Positions 1 through 7,740 of a stretch of 30,309 nt of DNA are shown here, in pieces. Numbering within the stretch: the stretch's first letter is position 1; the number at the start of each line of letters is the position of its first letter. A program made the translations under genes and the position numbers. The stretch lies in NCBI GenBank assembly GCA_023392755.1, contig JAEWNM010000330.1, positions 1-30,309 of the forward strand, read 5' to 3'. This DNA comes from Bacillota bacterium. Its GTDB lineage: Bacteria; Bacillota; Clostridia; Christensenellales; Aristaeellaceae. The notes beneath the pieces are model-generated. The model was not told where the DNA came from. It was given only the letters and a program-made list of their open reading frames with translations, and did not search any database.

Positions 1-2
1 GG

Positions 3-1193
3 GATATGCACCGCGTGGCGGAGTTCGGCATCGCCGCGCACTGGCGCTATAAGGAGGGCGGGCAGACCACCACAGACCTGGACAACAAGCTTTACTGGCT
101 GCGGCAGATACTGGACTGGCAAAACGAAACCAGGGACAGCCGGGAATTTATTGATTCGTTAAAAACCGACCTGTTCAGCGAAGAGGTTTTTCTCTTCACG
201 CCCAAAGGCGATGTGGTGAACATGCAAAAGGGCGCGACACCTCTGGATTTTGCCTACCGCATTCACAGCGCCGTGGGCAACAGCTGTGTGGGCGCCAAGG
301 TGAACGGCCGCATCGTGCCCCTGGACACAACGCTGGAGACGGGGGACCGGGTGGACATTATCACTTCCTCGGCCTCCAAGGGCCCCAGCATGGACTGGCT
401 GAAGGTGGCCAAGACCCAGCAGGCCAAGGCGAAGATACGGCAATTTTTCAAGCGTGAGCTTCGCGGCGAGAATGTGGAAAAGGGCAAGGATATGGTGGAA
501 AAGGAGGCCAAGCGCCGCGGCGTGGCCTTAAGCGCCATCGTAAAGCCCGAATATTATGAAGGCATTTTGAAAAAGTACGGCTTTTTTGAGCTGGACGATA
601 TTTACGGCGCGGTGGGCTATGGCGGCATGGCTTCCACCTATGTGGTGATGAAGCTCATGGAGGAGCAGCGCCTTCGGGAAGCGCCGCCTGCCGCAAAGCT
701 GCCCGACGTTACGCCCCAGGATTTGCAAAAGCAGAACCGGGGCAAGCCCACCCACGGCATTTACGTCAAGGGCGAATCGGGGATGCTTGTGCGCTTTGCC
801 AAGTGCTGCAATCCCGTGCCGGGCGACGATATCGTGGGGTATATAACGCGCGGCCGGGGCGTGACCGTGCACAAGGCGGACTGCGTAAATGCCAACGGCG
901 GCGAGCAGGAGCGCATGGTGGAGGTCAGCTGGGCGGAGGAGAACGCCGGCACGTTCGACGCCGGCATCCAGATTATTGCCTACGATCACCTAGGGCTGCT
1001 GGGCGAGCTGGCGACGTATATCGGGGAAATGAACGTGCCTATCAGCGCCGTCAGCGCCAAGTTCAACACCAAAAGCAAGACCAGCACCATAACCCTGGTC
1101 ATTCAGGTGGTCAGCCGCCAGCAGCTGGACAAGGTGATCAAGCAGCTTCAAAGGCGGTCGGATATTGTGGAGGTTTACCGCGGGGCGAGCTGA
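3..1193 (+). CDS. relA: RelA/SpoT family (p)ppGpp synthetase/hydrolase, C-terminal part (5' end outside the window)
   Basis: Partial gene: the reading frame is open from the first bases and ends with TGA at 1193, so the hydrolase domain and most of the synthetase domain lie upstream of the window. The protein makes and breaks the alarmone (p)ppGpp in the stringent response. Visible first is the end of the synthetase domain (HRVAEFGIAAHW), then the TGS domain (EEVFLFTPKGDVV through GDRVDIITS, about residues 58-122), a helical linker, a Cys-containing region (FAKCCNPVPGDD followed by HKADC), and a C-terminal ACT domain (IIAYDHLGLLGELATYIGEMN). This is the arrangement of long bifunctional Rel proteins of Firmicutes. 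The order relA-dtd-MBL-hemZ is familiar from Clostridia. The first Met in the window at position 6 is internal and not a start. Confidence 0.97.
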   Translation, partial: DMHRVAEFGIAAHWRYKEGGQTTTDLDNKLYWLRQILDWQNETRDSREFIDSLKTDLFSEEVFLFTPKGDVVNMQKGATPLDFAYRIHSAVGNSCVGAKVNGRIVPLDTTLETGDRVDIITSSASKGPSMDWLKVAKTQQAKAKIRQFFKRELRGENVEKGKDMVEKEAKRRGVALSAIVKPEYYEGILKKYGFFELDDIYGAVGYGGMASTYVVMKLMEEQRLREAPPAAKLPDVTPQDLQKQNRGKPTHGIYVKGESGMLVRFAKCCNPVPGDDIVGYITRGRGVTVHKADCVNANGGEQERMVEVSWAEENAGTFDAGIQIIAYDHLGLLGELATYIGEMNVPISAVSAKFNTKSKTSTITLVIQVVSRQQLDKVIKQLQRRSDIVEVYRGAS

Positions 1194-1205
1194 AGCTCTG
1201 GGGCT

Positions 1206-1272
1206 GTCGCGTCAAGGGCGCATTTTGCATAATGGTATTCAAGAAGAAGGATTTCGCGTCTTTTGACGCGAC
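1206..1272 (+). repeat. Nested inverted repeats downstream of relA, possible terminator
   Basis: GTCGCGTCAA (1206-1215) is matched exactly by TTGACGCGAC (1263-1272). A smaller hairpin, CGCGTC-TTTT-GACGCG (1255-1270), sits in the right half, so the two structures are mutually exclusive. No clear T-run follows, so termination is only a guess. Confidence 0.4.
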
Positions 1273-1341
1273 CAAAGGGCTTTCCGGTCGGTCCGGCCTG
1301 CTCAATAGTCGCACTGCTTCACAGTCGTTCGCATTGCTTCT

Positions 1342-1401
1342 TTTCGCTGGCCTCCTACGCCTCGCTTCACCCGCCACAGGCGGCACTTAGGCTACGGAGC
1401 C
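1342..1401 (-). repeat. Repeat module C (stand-alone copy of the insert in mosaic repeat copy B)
   Basis: These 60 bases match 23875-23934 with 5 substitutions and no gaps by eye, and both have the same orientation. Weaker similarity continues to the left for about 45 bases (CAATAGTCGCACTGCTTC against related GC-rich sequence at 23837-23874). In copy B the module sits inside the loop of an ATCGGAGG/CCTCCGAT hairpin; here that flanking hairpin is absent. Confidence 0.75.
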
Positions 1402-1708
1402 TTTGGAAACCTTCGGACGCCATCTCCTGAATAGTTATAAAGTTATGCGACTAGCACGACGGCCCCTTTTGAACTTTCCGCCTGTAGCCAATGCATTGGC
1501 TTGCGCTTTGCTTAGCCAGTGCAGGCCATACGGCCGGCGGTAAGTGCAAGGAAGGCTTGCTGTGCAAGCGCCCCGCCCGGCTCAGTCGTTGCGTTGGTTC
1601 GCCGGCTTCCTCCACTCCACCCATATCCGCCACAGGCGGGAGCGGAGCTCCGGAACCTGTTTCACCCCGCCAATTTGCTATCCCCTTTTGAAATGAGGCT
1701 TATTCTTC

Positions 1709-2158
1709 ATGCGCTGTGTCGTACAACGGGTATCCTCCGCCTCTGTGGCGGTAAATGGGCAAGCTGTGGGCAAAATTGACAAAGGATTGATGGTCCTGAT
1801 CGGCGTGGCCCAGGGGGATACGGAGAAGGACCTGCAATACATGTTCGATAAGGTGCCCAACCTGCGCATCTTTGAGGACGATCAAGGCAAGATGAATCTG
1901 TCCCTTCTTGATGTGGGCGGCGCTGTTCTTGCGGTCAGCCAGTTTACGCTTCTGGGTGACGCAAGGGGCGGGCGGCGGCCCAGCTTTATCGAGGCGGCCA
2001 GGCCTGAAACAGCCAATCCCATGTATGAGGAGCTTGTACGGCGCTGGCGCGGGGCAGGCATTTTTGTGGAGACGGGCGTTTTTCAGGCGGAAATGGCCGT
2101 ATCCCTTGTAAACGACGGCCCGGTGACCATTTTGCTGGACAGCAGGAAAAATTTTTAG
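1709..2158 (+). CDS. dtd: D-aminoacyl-tRNA deacylase
   Basis: Cytoplasmic proofreading enzyme that hydrolyses D-amino acids mischarged on tRNA (and Gly-tRNA-Ala). The 149-residue length is normal for the family. The protein opens with MRCVVQRVSSASV, carries the active-site SQFTLLGDAR near residues 77-86, and has the cross-subunit Gly-cisPro motif NDGPVT near the C-terminus. ATG at 1709 fits the usual N-terminus, with GAGG about 13 bases upstream as a modest ribosome site. It lies 42 bp before the MBL hydrolase gene and likely forms one transcript with it and hemZ. Confidence 0.96.
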   Translation: MRCVVQRVSSASVAVNGQAVGKIDKGLMVLIGVAQGDTEKDLQYMFDKVPNLRIFEDDQGKMNLSLLDVGGAVLAVSQFTLLGDARGGRRPSFIEAARPETANPMYEELVRRWRGAGIFVETGVFQAEMAVSLVNDGPVTILLDSRKNF

Positions 2159-2200
2159 CGCCGCTAAAAGCCCGCGTGCTTTTTTGCGCAAGAGGATTGC

Positions 2201-2812
2201 ATGGAACATGAGTTTACGATACAGACGCTGCCGCTGGGCCCTGTACAGGCCAATTGCTACATCCTGTCCCTTCCCGGCCGGGAGGACTGCGTTATCATTG
2301 ACCCGGGCGATGAGCCGGAGCGCATCAAAAAGGCCGCCAAAGGCAAACGTGTAGCCGCCGTCCTGCTGACCCACGGCCACTTTGACCATATGGGCGGGGT
2401 TCAGGGGGTTATGGGCGCGGATACGCAGCTGTACATCCACCCCCTGGACGAGCCCATGCTGCGTGACCCTGCCCAAAACATGGCGGTGATGATCGGCTCC
2501 AATTTATCCCTGGCCGCAAAGCCCCTTGGCGCAAACGAGGGGGATGTGATACTTGCCGCCGGCATTGCCCTGACCGTTATGCACACGCCGGGCCACACGC
2601 CGGGCAGCGTTTGCTATCAGGCGGGAAAAGCGCTGTTTACCGGCGATACCATGTTCCGCCACGGCTATGGCCGCACCGACCTGCCCGGCGGAAGCTGGAA
2701 CGATTTATACCAGTCCATGAAGCGGCTGCTGCTTATGCAAAAGGATTTTGAGGTCTATCCCGGCCATGATGACCCTACCACCATCGGCCTTTGGCAGGAG
2801 TATTTTCAATGA
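2201..2812 (+). CDS. MBL-fold metallo-hydrolase (glyoxalase II-like)
   Basis: 203-residue metallo-beta-lactamase fold hydrolase. The dinuclear metal site is visible: THGHFDH near residues 57-63, HTPGHTPGS near 127-135, the bridging Asp in FTGDTMF, and the late His in YPGHDD. The order of motifs is that of glyoxalase II-like or hydroxyacylglutathione hydrolase-like proteins, but Firmicutes often lack glutathione and the substrate is unknown. The gene commonly sits between dtd and hemZ in Clostridia. Its stop overlaps the next start (ATGA at 2809-2812), which suggests translational coupling with hemZ. Confidence 0.92.
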   Translation: MEHEFTIQTLPLGPVQANCYILSLPGREDCVIIDPGDEPERIKKAAKGKRVAAVLLTHGHFDHMGGVQGVMGADTQLYIHPLDEPMLRDPAQNMAVMIGSNLSLAAKPLGANEGDVILAAGIALTVMHTPGHTPGSVCYQAGKALFTGDTMFRHGYGRTDLPGGSWNDLYQSMKRLLLMQKDFEVYPGHDDPTTIGLWQEYFQ

Positions 2813-4254
2813 ATGTCGCCCTTTACACCCCCGTGCCCGAGCTTGCGGCGGAGATGGCAGACGTCATACGCCTTTTTTTCGGGGAAATTGTTTTTTCGGT
2901 AAACGAAGGGGAAGCGGAAGCCGATATGTGCCTGCGCCATGAGCTTTGGGAGCGCGGCGGGCTGTGGGAGTGCGCCTTTTGCCTTGGCGGGAGGAGCATC
3001 AGCCAAACGGCCCCCATTCCCCCGGGGGAGGACGGGGCGCTTTTGCGCAAGCGGCTGCGCAAGCGCCTGTGCAAGCAAACGCTGTACGCGCTGCTGAAGG
3101 CGGAAACAGGCATCCATCCCCCCTGGGGCTCGCTGACGGGCATCCGCCCCACGCGGCTGGTTTATGAGGCCATGCGGGAGAATATATCACCCCGGGAAGC
3201 CGCCCGCCGGGTGGAAGAAACTTTTGACCTGCATCCTGACAAGGCTTTGCTGCTTTCCGATATCGTGGGCGTTCAGCTTGCCATGCCTGCGCCCGACTTG
3301 AAAGCGGCGGACGTATACATCGGCATTCCCTTTTGCCGCACGCGCTGCGCCTACTGCTCCTTTCTAAGCGGCGAGCTTGGCAAAGGGCTGGAGGTGGTGC
3401 CCTATGTGGACGCGCTGGAGGCGGAAATGGCTTTCACCGCCCGGCTGATGAAGGATGCTTGTCTTACGCTCCGGGCGGTATACGTGGGGGGCGGAACGCC
3501 TACGGCGCTGCCCGAGGACGCCTTCCGCCGGGTGATGAACGGTATGGCGTCGTATTTCCCCCATGCCGCGGAATATACTGTGGAAGCCGGCCGGCCCGAT
3601 TCCATTACCATGGGCAAGCTTCAGGCCATCAGGGAGGCGGGGGCAAGGCGCATCTCCATCAACCCACAGTCCATGCGGGCCCAAACCCTGAAGCGCATAG
3701 GCCGGGACCACACGCCGGAGCAGACGGTCAGCGCCTATGAGCTGGCCCGGCGGATGGGTTTTGATTCCATCAACATGGACCTGATCGCGGGCCTGCCGGG
3801 GGAGACGGTTTCAGATTTTGAATACACCCTTGCCTGGGCACGCAAACTGATGCCGGAAAGCCTCACCGTTCACACCCTGGCGCTAAAGCGCGCCAGTCTT
3901 ATGCGGCTGCGGGAAACGCCCCTGCCCGACGGGGAGCAAACCGCCCGCATGGTCAGGATGGGGGCGGAGGCGGCACGGGAAATGGGGCACAGGCCCTATT
4001 ACCTTTACAGGCAAAAATATATGGCGGGAAACCAGGAAAACGTGGGCTATGCCTTGCCCGGCCACGAATGCCTGTACAATGTGGACATCATGGAGGAGAC
4101 CACAAGCATACTGGCGGTGGGGGCGGGCGCCATATCCAAGCGGGTGTTCGGCGGGGAGGGGCGCATTGAGCGTGCGCCCAATGTGAGTAACATAAACGTG
4201 TATATCGCAAGGCGCGAGGATATGCAAAGCCGCAAGGCCGCTTTGTGGAAGTGA
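2809..4254 (+). CDS. hemZ: HemZ-type radical SAM protein (coproporphyrinogen dehydrogenase family)
   Basis: 481-residue radical SAM enzyme of the HemN/HemZ family. The 4Fe-4S cysteines are in FCRTRCAYCSF near residue 176. The family motif YVGGGTPTAL follows, then INPQSMRAQTLKRIGR and MDLIAGLPGETVSDF. An N-terminal extension of about 160 residues before the radical SAM core is typical of HemZ. I chose ATG 2809 because AGGAG lies 8 bases upstream and the start overlaps the stop of the MBL gene; an in-frame TTG at 2791 is less likely. HemZ is annotated as an oxygen-independent coproporphyrinogen III oxidase. In organisms without haem synthesis the real substrate is unclear, and I see no other haem genes here. 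Confidence 0.93.
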   Translation: MNVALYTPVPELAAEMADVIRLFFGEIVFSVNEGEAEADMCLRHELWERGGLWECAFCLGGRSISQTAPIPPGEDGALLRKRLRKRLCKQTLYALLKAETGIHPPWGSLTGIRPTRLVYEAMRENISPREAARRVEETFDLHPDKALLLSDIVGVQLAMPAPDLKAADVYIGIPFCRTRCAYCSFLSGELGKGLEVVPYVDALEAEMAFTARLMKDACLTLRAVYVGGGTPTALPEDAFRRVMNGMASYFPHAAEYTVEAGRPDSITMGKLQAIREAGARRISINPQSMRAQTLKRIGRDHTPEQTVSAYELARRMGFDSINMDLIAGLPGETVSDFEYTLAWARKLMPESLTVHTLALKRASLMRLRETPLPDGEQTARMVRMGAEAAREMGHRPYYLYRQKYMAGNQENVGYALPGHECLYNVDIMEETTSILAVGAGAISKRVFGGEGRIERAPNVSNINVYIARREDMQSRKAALWK

Positions 4255-4262
4255 GGAAAAAC

Positions 4263-4291
4263 TTGCATCCCGAGGCAAAATTGGATACAAT
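4263..4291 (+). promoter_or_regulatory. Possible sigma-A promoter for the cyclophilin gene
   Basis: TTGCAT (4263-4268) is separated by 17 bases from TACAAT (4286-4291). The -10 box is good and the -35 box weak. It sits between hemZ and the start codon at 4321. Confidence 0.4.
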
Positions 4292-4320
4292 GAAATGTGC
4301 ACAAGGAAGGGGAGATCATT

Positions 4321-4857
4321 ATGAACGATCAGGAAATGCAAGCGGGGAATCCCATTTTTGTTATTACACTGGAAAACGGCGGGGAGATGCGGGGAGAATT
4401 GTATCCCGATATCGCGCCCCAATCCGTGGGTAACTTCATCGCCCTGGCCAACAGCGGGTTTTACGACGGGCTTACCTTTCACCGGGTGATCCCCGGCTTC
4501 ATGATCCAGGGCGGCTGCCCCAAGGGCACCGGAACCGGCGGGCCGGGCTATCACATCAAGGGCGAGTTTGCGGCCAACGGCGTCGCCAATGAGCTCAAGC
4601 ATACCTACGGCGTGCTGAGCATGGCTAGAAGCAGCATGCCCGACTCCGCCGGGTCACAGTTCTTTGTCATGACCAGCGGCTCGCCCCACCTGGATGGCTC
4701 CTATGCCGCCTTTGGCAAGGTGGTATCCGGCATGGAGCATGCCGACGCCATTGTATCCACCCCCCGCGACAGGCAGGATAAGCCCCTTACCCCCCAGGTG
4801 ATCAAATCCATCCGGGTGGAAACCTTTGGGAAAACCTATCCCTTTGAACAGCTGTGA
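4321..4857 (+). CDS. Peptidyl-prolyl cis-trans isomerase, cyclophilin type
   Basis: 178-residue cyclophilin that speeds cis-trans isomerisation of X-Pro bonds during folding. Conserved segments are visible: TFHRVIPGFMIQGGCPKGTG around residues 51-70, including the catalytic Arg and the Phe/Met/Gln of the pocket, then SAGSQFFVMTSGSPHLDG. There is no signal peptide or lipobox, so it should be cytoplasmic. ATG 4321 has GGAG six bases upstream and is preferred over an in-frame GTG at 4297. It appears to be a single-gene unit with its own promoter and a strong terminator. Confidence 0.95.
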   Translation: MNDQEMQAGNPIFVITLENGGEMRGELYPDIAPQSVGNFIALANSGFYDGLTFHRVIPGFMIQGGCPKGTGTGGPGYHIKGEFAANGVANELKHTYGVLSMARSSMPDSAGSQFFVMTSGSPHLDGSYAAFGKVVSGMEHADAIVSTPRDRQDKPLTPQVIKSIRVETFGKTYPFEQL

Positions 4858-4901
4858 GGCTGAAGCCTTCGGACAATTGCCGCCTTTACTGCCTGGCGGC
4901 G

Positions 4902-4940
4902 GGCCTCCCTTTTTGCGGGGAGGCCTTATTTCGTTTTCCT
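4902..4940 (+). terminator. Rho-independent terminator after the cyclophilin gene
   Basis: GGCCTCCC (4902-4909) pairs with GGGAGGCC (4918-4925), followed by TTATTTCGTTTT. It separates the cyclophilin unit from the zapA promoter just downstream. Confidence 0.8.
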
Positions 4941-4954
4941 GTATGCGCCGCGCA

Positions 4955-4983
4955 TTGATTACTGCCTTAAAATGGCATATAAT
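4955..4983 (+). promoter_or_regulatory. Sigma-A promoter for zapA and the U32 gene
   Basis: TTGATT (4955-4960), a 17-base spacer, then a perfect TATAAT (4978-4983). It directly follows a terminator and is 28 bases before the zapA ATG. Confidence 0.75.
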
Positions 4984-5010
4984 GAGACATGCGAATAGGG
5001 GGGTACGACC

Positions 5011-5292
5011 ATGGAGAAGAAAAGGACAGTTGTCCGGGTGGCCGGCAAGGATTATACGCTGGCATCCATCGATCCGCCGGAGCATGTGCAGCGGGTGGGT
5101 GTTTACGTGGACCGCAAGATTCAGGAGATTGAGACTGCCAGCCGCCTGCCGTCCAATATGGTGGCTGTTTTGGCCGCACTGAACATCGCGGATGAGCTGC
5201 TGAAAACCCACGATGAAAACACGCGCCTGCGAAGGGAACTGCTTATGGCCCGGCAGGGGCAGAAGGAAAGCCGCAAAAGGGAGGGCAAGTAA
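5011..5292 (+). CDS. zapA: Cell division protein ZapA
   Basis: 93-residue protein that binds FtsZ and cross-links its protofilaments at the division site. The N-terminal beta domain reads VRVAGKDYTLASIDPPEHVQ, followed by the YVDRKIQEI segment and a helical region with VAVLAALNIADELL, then a charged coiled-coil tail rich in Arg, Lys and Gln. The length is normal for Gram-positive ZapA. ATG 5011 follows a G-rich ribosome site (AGGGGGG). Only three bases separate its stop from the U32 gene, and zapA followed by a U32 gene and mutS2 is a recurrent order in Firmicutes. Confidence 0.94.
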   Translation: MEKKRTVVRVAGKDYTLASIDPPEHVQRVGVYVDRKIQEIETASRLPSNMVAVLAALNIADELLKTHDENTRLRRELLMARQGQKESRKREGK

Positions 5293-5295
5293 AGC

Positions 5296-7638
5296 ATGGA
5301 GTTGCTGGCCCCCGCGGGCAGCAGGGAATCGCTGCTTGCGGCCATCAACAACGGTGCCGACGCGGTGTATCTTGGGTACACTGCCTTTGGCGCGCGGGCA
5401 GGGGCCGGAAACTTTGATGAGGACGGCCTGCTTAACGCCGTGAAGCTGTGCCACCTGTACCATGTGCGGGTGCACGTGACGGTGAACACGCTGGTGAAGG
5501 AGACGGAAATCCCGGAAGTGTATCGGGTGCTCTCCGTTATCAACCGCTCGGGAGCCGATGCGGTAATCCTGCAGGATGCCGGCGTGGCCGGCATGGTGCG
5601 GGATTGCTTTCCCCATATGGACCGCCACGCCAGCACGCAGATGTCTATCCACAACCGGCAGGGCGCCGCCTTTTTGAAAAGGGAAGGATTTTCGCGGGTG
5701 GTGCTGGCCAGGGAGTGCCCGCTTGGGGAGATTGCCCTCGCGGCGGATGCGGGCCTTGAGACGGAGGTATTCGTTCACGGGGCCATGTGCGTTAGCGTAA
5801 GCGGCCAGTGCCTTTTCTCCAGCATGGCCGGGGGCCGCAGCGGAAACCGCGGCCGGTGCGCCCAGCCCTGCCGCATGGCGTATGATTTTCAGGGGCGGCG
5901 CGGCTATTGGCTTTCGCCCAGGGATATTATGCTCAGGGACAAGCTGCCGGAACTGCGTGATGCGGGCGTGCACGCGCTGAAAATAGAAGGGCGGCTAAAG
6001 CGCCCCGAATATGTGGCGGTGGTGACACGGGCTTACCGCGAGGCGCTGGATGCCTTGGCGGAAGGCAGGTTCGCCCCCGCTGGGGAGGGCGAAAAGGAAG
6101 CCCTGCGGCAGATTTTTCACCGGGGCGGATTCATGGCTGGCTACGCGGGCGGCAGCCAGGACGGCGGCGTTATTGATCCGGGCCGCCCCGGGCACGGAGG
6201 AATTATGATTGGTCGCGTGACGAATATCAGGCCGGGGTTTGCCCAGGTGAAGCTGACAAAGGATTTGAACAATGGGGACGGCCTGCAGTTTCGGGGCCGC
6301 GCGGAGGAGGAGGTCACCTATTCCGGGCCGAAGCATGAGGCCGGGGAAACGGCCCTTGTGCGGCTGCGGGAGGGTATGGCGCCTCAGGTGGGCGACGAGG
6401 TGGCCCGGCTTGCAGACGCGGAACAGCTGATGCAGGCAATGCTGGCAAAGGCCCCTTCCATCCTGGTCAGCGCATTTTTGCAGGCGGAGCCCGGCGAGCC
6501 TGCCGTGCTTAGCGTAACCGACGGGGAGACGGAGGTACAGGTACAGGGGGAGTTGGTGGCGCAGGCAGCGGCAAAGCCCCTGACGGAGGAGGCCGCCCGC
6601 CATGCCGTGGGAAAGACGGGGGATACGCCCTTTGTGCTCGATGACCTCCGCTTTGCCGGGGACAATGGATTTATCCCGGTATCGGCTTTGAATGCCCTGC
6701 GCCGCAAAGCACTGGAAGAGCTGTATGAAAAGCGGTCGGCCACCTACCGGAAACGGAATATGGCAGCCTATCCGCTGCCCGACGCGGAGTACGCCATAAA
6801 GACGGAGGCGGCGCCAAGGCTCGCTGTGCAAAGCGCCGACGCTGCCCTTGGGCAAAAATTGCTTGACGCCGGGGCCGACGCATTTTTGTATGCGCCGGAA
6901 TCATACACAAAAGGCGCGCTGGAGGAGGCGGCCGGCTTCCTTCCCCAAGGCACATGGCTTGTGCTGCCGGTTAAAACGCAGGCGGATACGCTGGACTTTT
7001 TGCGGGATTGGGCGCATGACCACAGGGGATTGCTTTCCGGCGTGGTGCTGGGCAGCATCGGGCAGGCCGGCGCCGGGTTCGGCGTTCCGATGGCGGCAGG
7101 GGAAGGGATTCCCGTCTGCAATAGCCGGACAGCCGCGGAACTGAACCGGTTGGGCCTGAAATGGCTGACGGTATCGCCGGAATTGAACCGGGAGGAGATA
7201 GGCAAGCTGCCCCTTGCGGCCTTTCCCTTTCTTTTGCCGGTCTACGGCCGGACGCGGCTGATGACGCTGAGCCATTGCCCGGCCCGCACCGCCCTTAACC
7301 TATCCTCAGGCCATGAGCACTGCCGCCTGTGCGAGCAGGATTCGGCCGACAGCCTGCGCGGGAAACGCTTTACGGACAGCCTGAACCATGCGTTCCCCCT
7401 TGTGCGCACCCGTCTGCCGGAGGGCTGTATCGTAAGCGTCTACAATACACTGCCGCTGAACCTCTCCGCATACGCGGACAAGCTTCAGAGCATGGGCTGG
7501 CTTCTTGCCTTTACCACCGAAGAGGCCCGGGAGCAGCGGCATATCACCGCCTGCTTTGACGCCCTGCGCCGCGGCCTGCCCTGCCCGGGGGCCCTGCCCG
7601 CCGGAACCGCGGGGCACTTTCGCCGGGGAGTGGAGTAG
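5296..7638 (+). CDS. U32 family protein with C-terminal DUF3656-type region (RlhA/YhbU-like)
   Basis: 780-residue U32 protein, listed as a peptidase in older annotation. Members now studied (RlhA, TrhP, UbiU/V) are Fe-S proteins acting in oxygen-independent hydroxylation of RNA or quinones. The start MELLAPAGSRESLLAAINNG is diagnostic. The probable cluster cysteines are in HGAMCVSVSGQCLFS and GRCAQPCR, and the core ends with the U32 signature KIEGRLKRPEYVA. A region of about 500 residues follows, including a late HCPARTALNL / CRLCEQD segment, as in the long fused form. It is likely co-transcribed with zapA. RNA modification is inferred from family knowledge, not from the sequence alone. Confidence 0.93.
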   Translation: MELLAPAGSRESLLAAINNGADAVYLGYTAFGARAGAGNFDEDGLLNAVKLCHLYHVRVHVTVNTLVKETEIPEVYRVLSVINRSGADAVILQDAGVAGMVRDCFPHMDRHASTQMSIHNRQGAAFLKREGFSRVVLARECPLGEIALAADAGLETEVFVHGAMCVSVSGQCLFSSMAGGRSGNRGRCAQPCRMAYDFQGRRGYWLSPRDIMLRDKLPELRDAGVHALKIEGRLKRPEYVAVVTRAYREALDALAEGRFAPAGEGEKEALRQIFHRGGFMAGYAGGSQDGGVIDPGRPGHGGIMIGRVTNIRPGFAQVKLTKDLNNGDGLQFRGRAEEEVTYSGPKHEAGETALVRLREGMAPQVGDEVARLADAEQLMQAMLAKAPSILVSAFLQAEPGEPAVLSVTDGETEVQVQGELVAQAAAKPLTEEAARHAVGKTGDTPFVLDDLRFAGDNGFIPVSALNALRRKALEELYEKRSATYRKRNMAAYPLPDAEYAIKTEAAPRLAVQSADAALGQKLLDAGADAFLYAPESYTKGALEEAAGFLPQGTWLVLPVKTQADTLDFLRDWAHDHRGLLSGVVLGSIGQAGAGFGVPMAAGEGIPVCNSRTAAELNRLGLKWLTVSPELNREEIGKLPLAAFPFLLPVYGRTRLMTLSHCPARTALNLSSGHEHCRLCEQDSADSLRGKRFTDSLNHAFPLVRTRLPEGCIVSVYNTLPLNLSAYADKLQSMGWLLAFTTEEAREQRHITACFDALRRGLPCPGALPAGTAGHFRRGVE

Positions 7639-7740
7639 CCTTCGGGAAGAGGGCACACCGCCTTTCCGGTGATGGCTATTCACTGACAGCCAAAGCACAC
7701 GCCGTCATGGGATACCGAATTTGAATAAGGAATGAAACAT

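Larger units (their letters stand above)
1194..1708. other. 515-bp non-coding stretch between relA and dtd
   Basis: No believable gene. It holds the inverted repeats at 1206-1272, a repeat module at 1342-1401 shared with 23875-23934, a perfect 14-base palindrome GCCAATGCATTGGC (1487-1500), a hairpin GCTTGC-TGT-GCAAGC (1555-1569), and a degenerate echo of the repeat module around 1597-1650 (shared TCCGCCACAGGCGG). The small open frames here have no family resemblance and follow the repeat module, so I treat them as chance. Confidence 0.6.

Noticed and set aside
803..1390. Plus-strand frame running from relA into the downstream gap
   Set aside because: Overlaps the conserved C-terminal ACT region of RelA in another frame and ends in the repeat module.
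4654..5973. Long (439-codon) open frame on the minus strand
   Set aside because: It lies antisense to the cyclophilin, zapA and U32 genes, has composition typical of a GC-rich shadow frame (rich in His, Arg, Pro, Gly) and matches no family.
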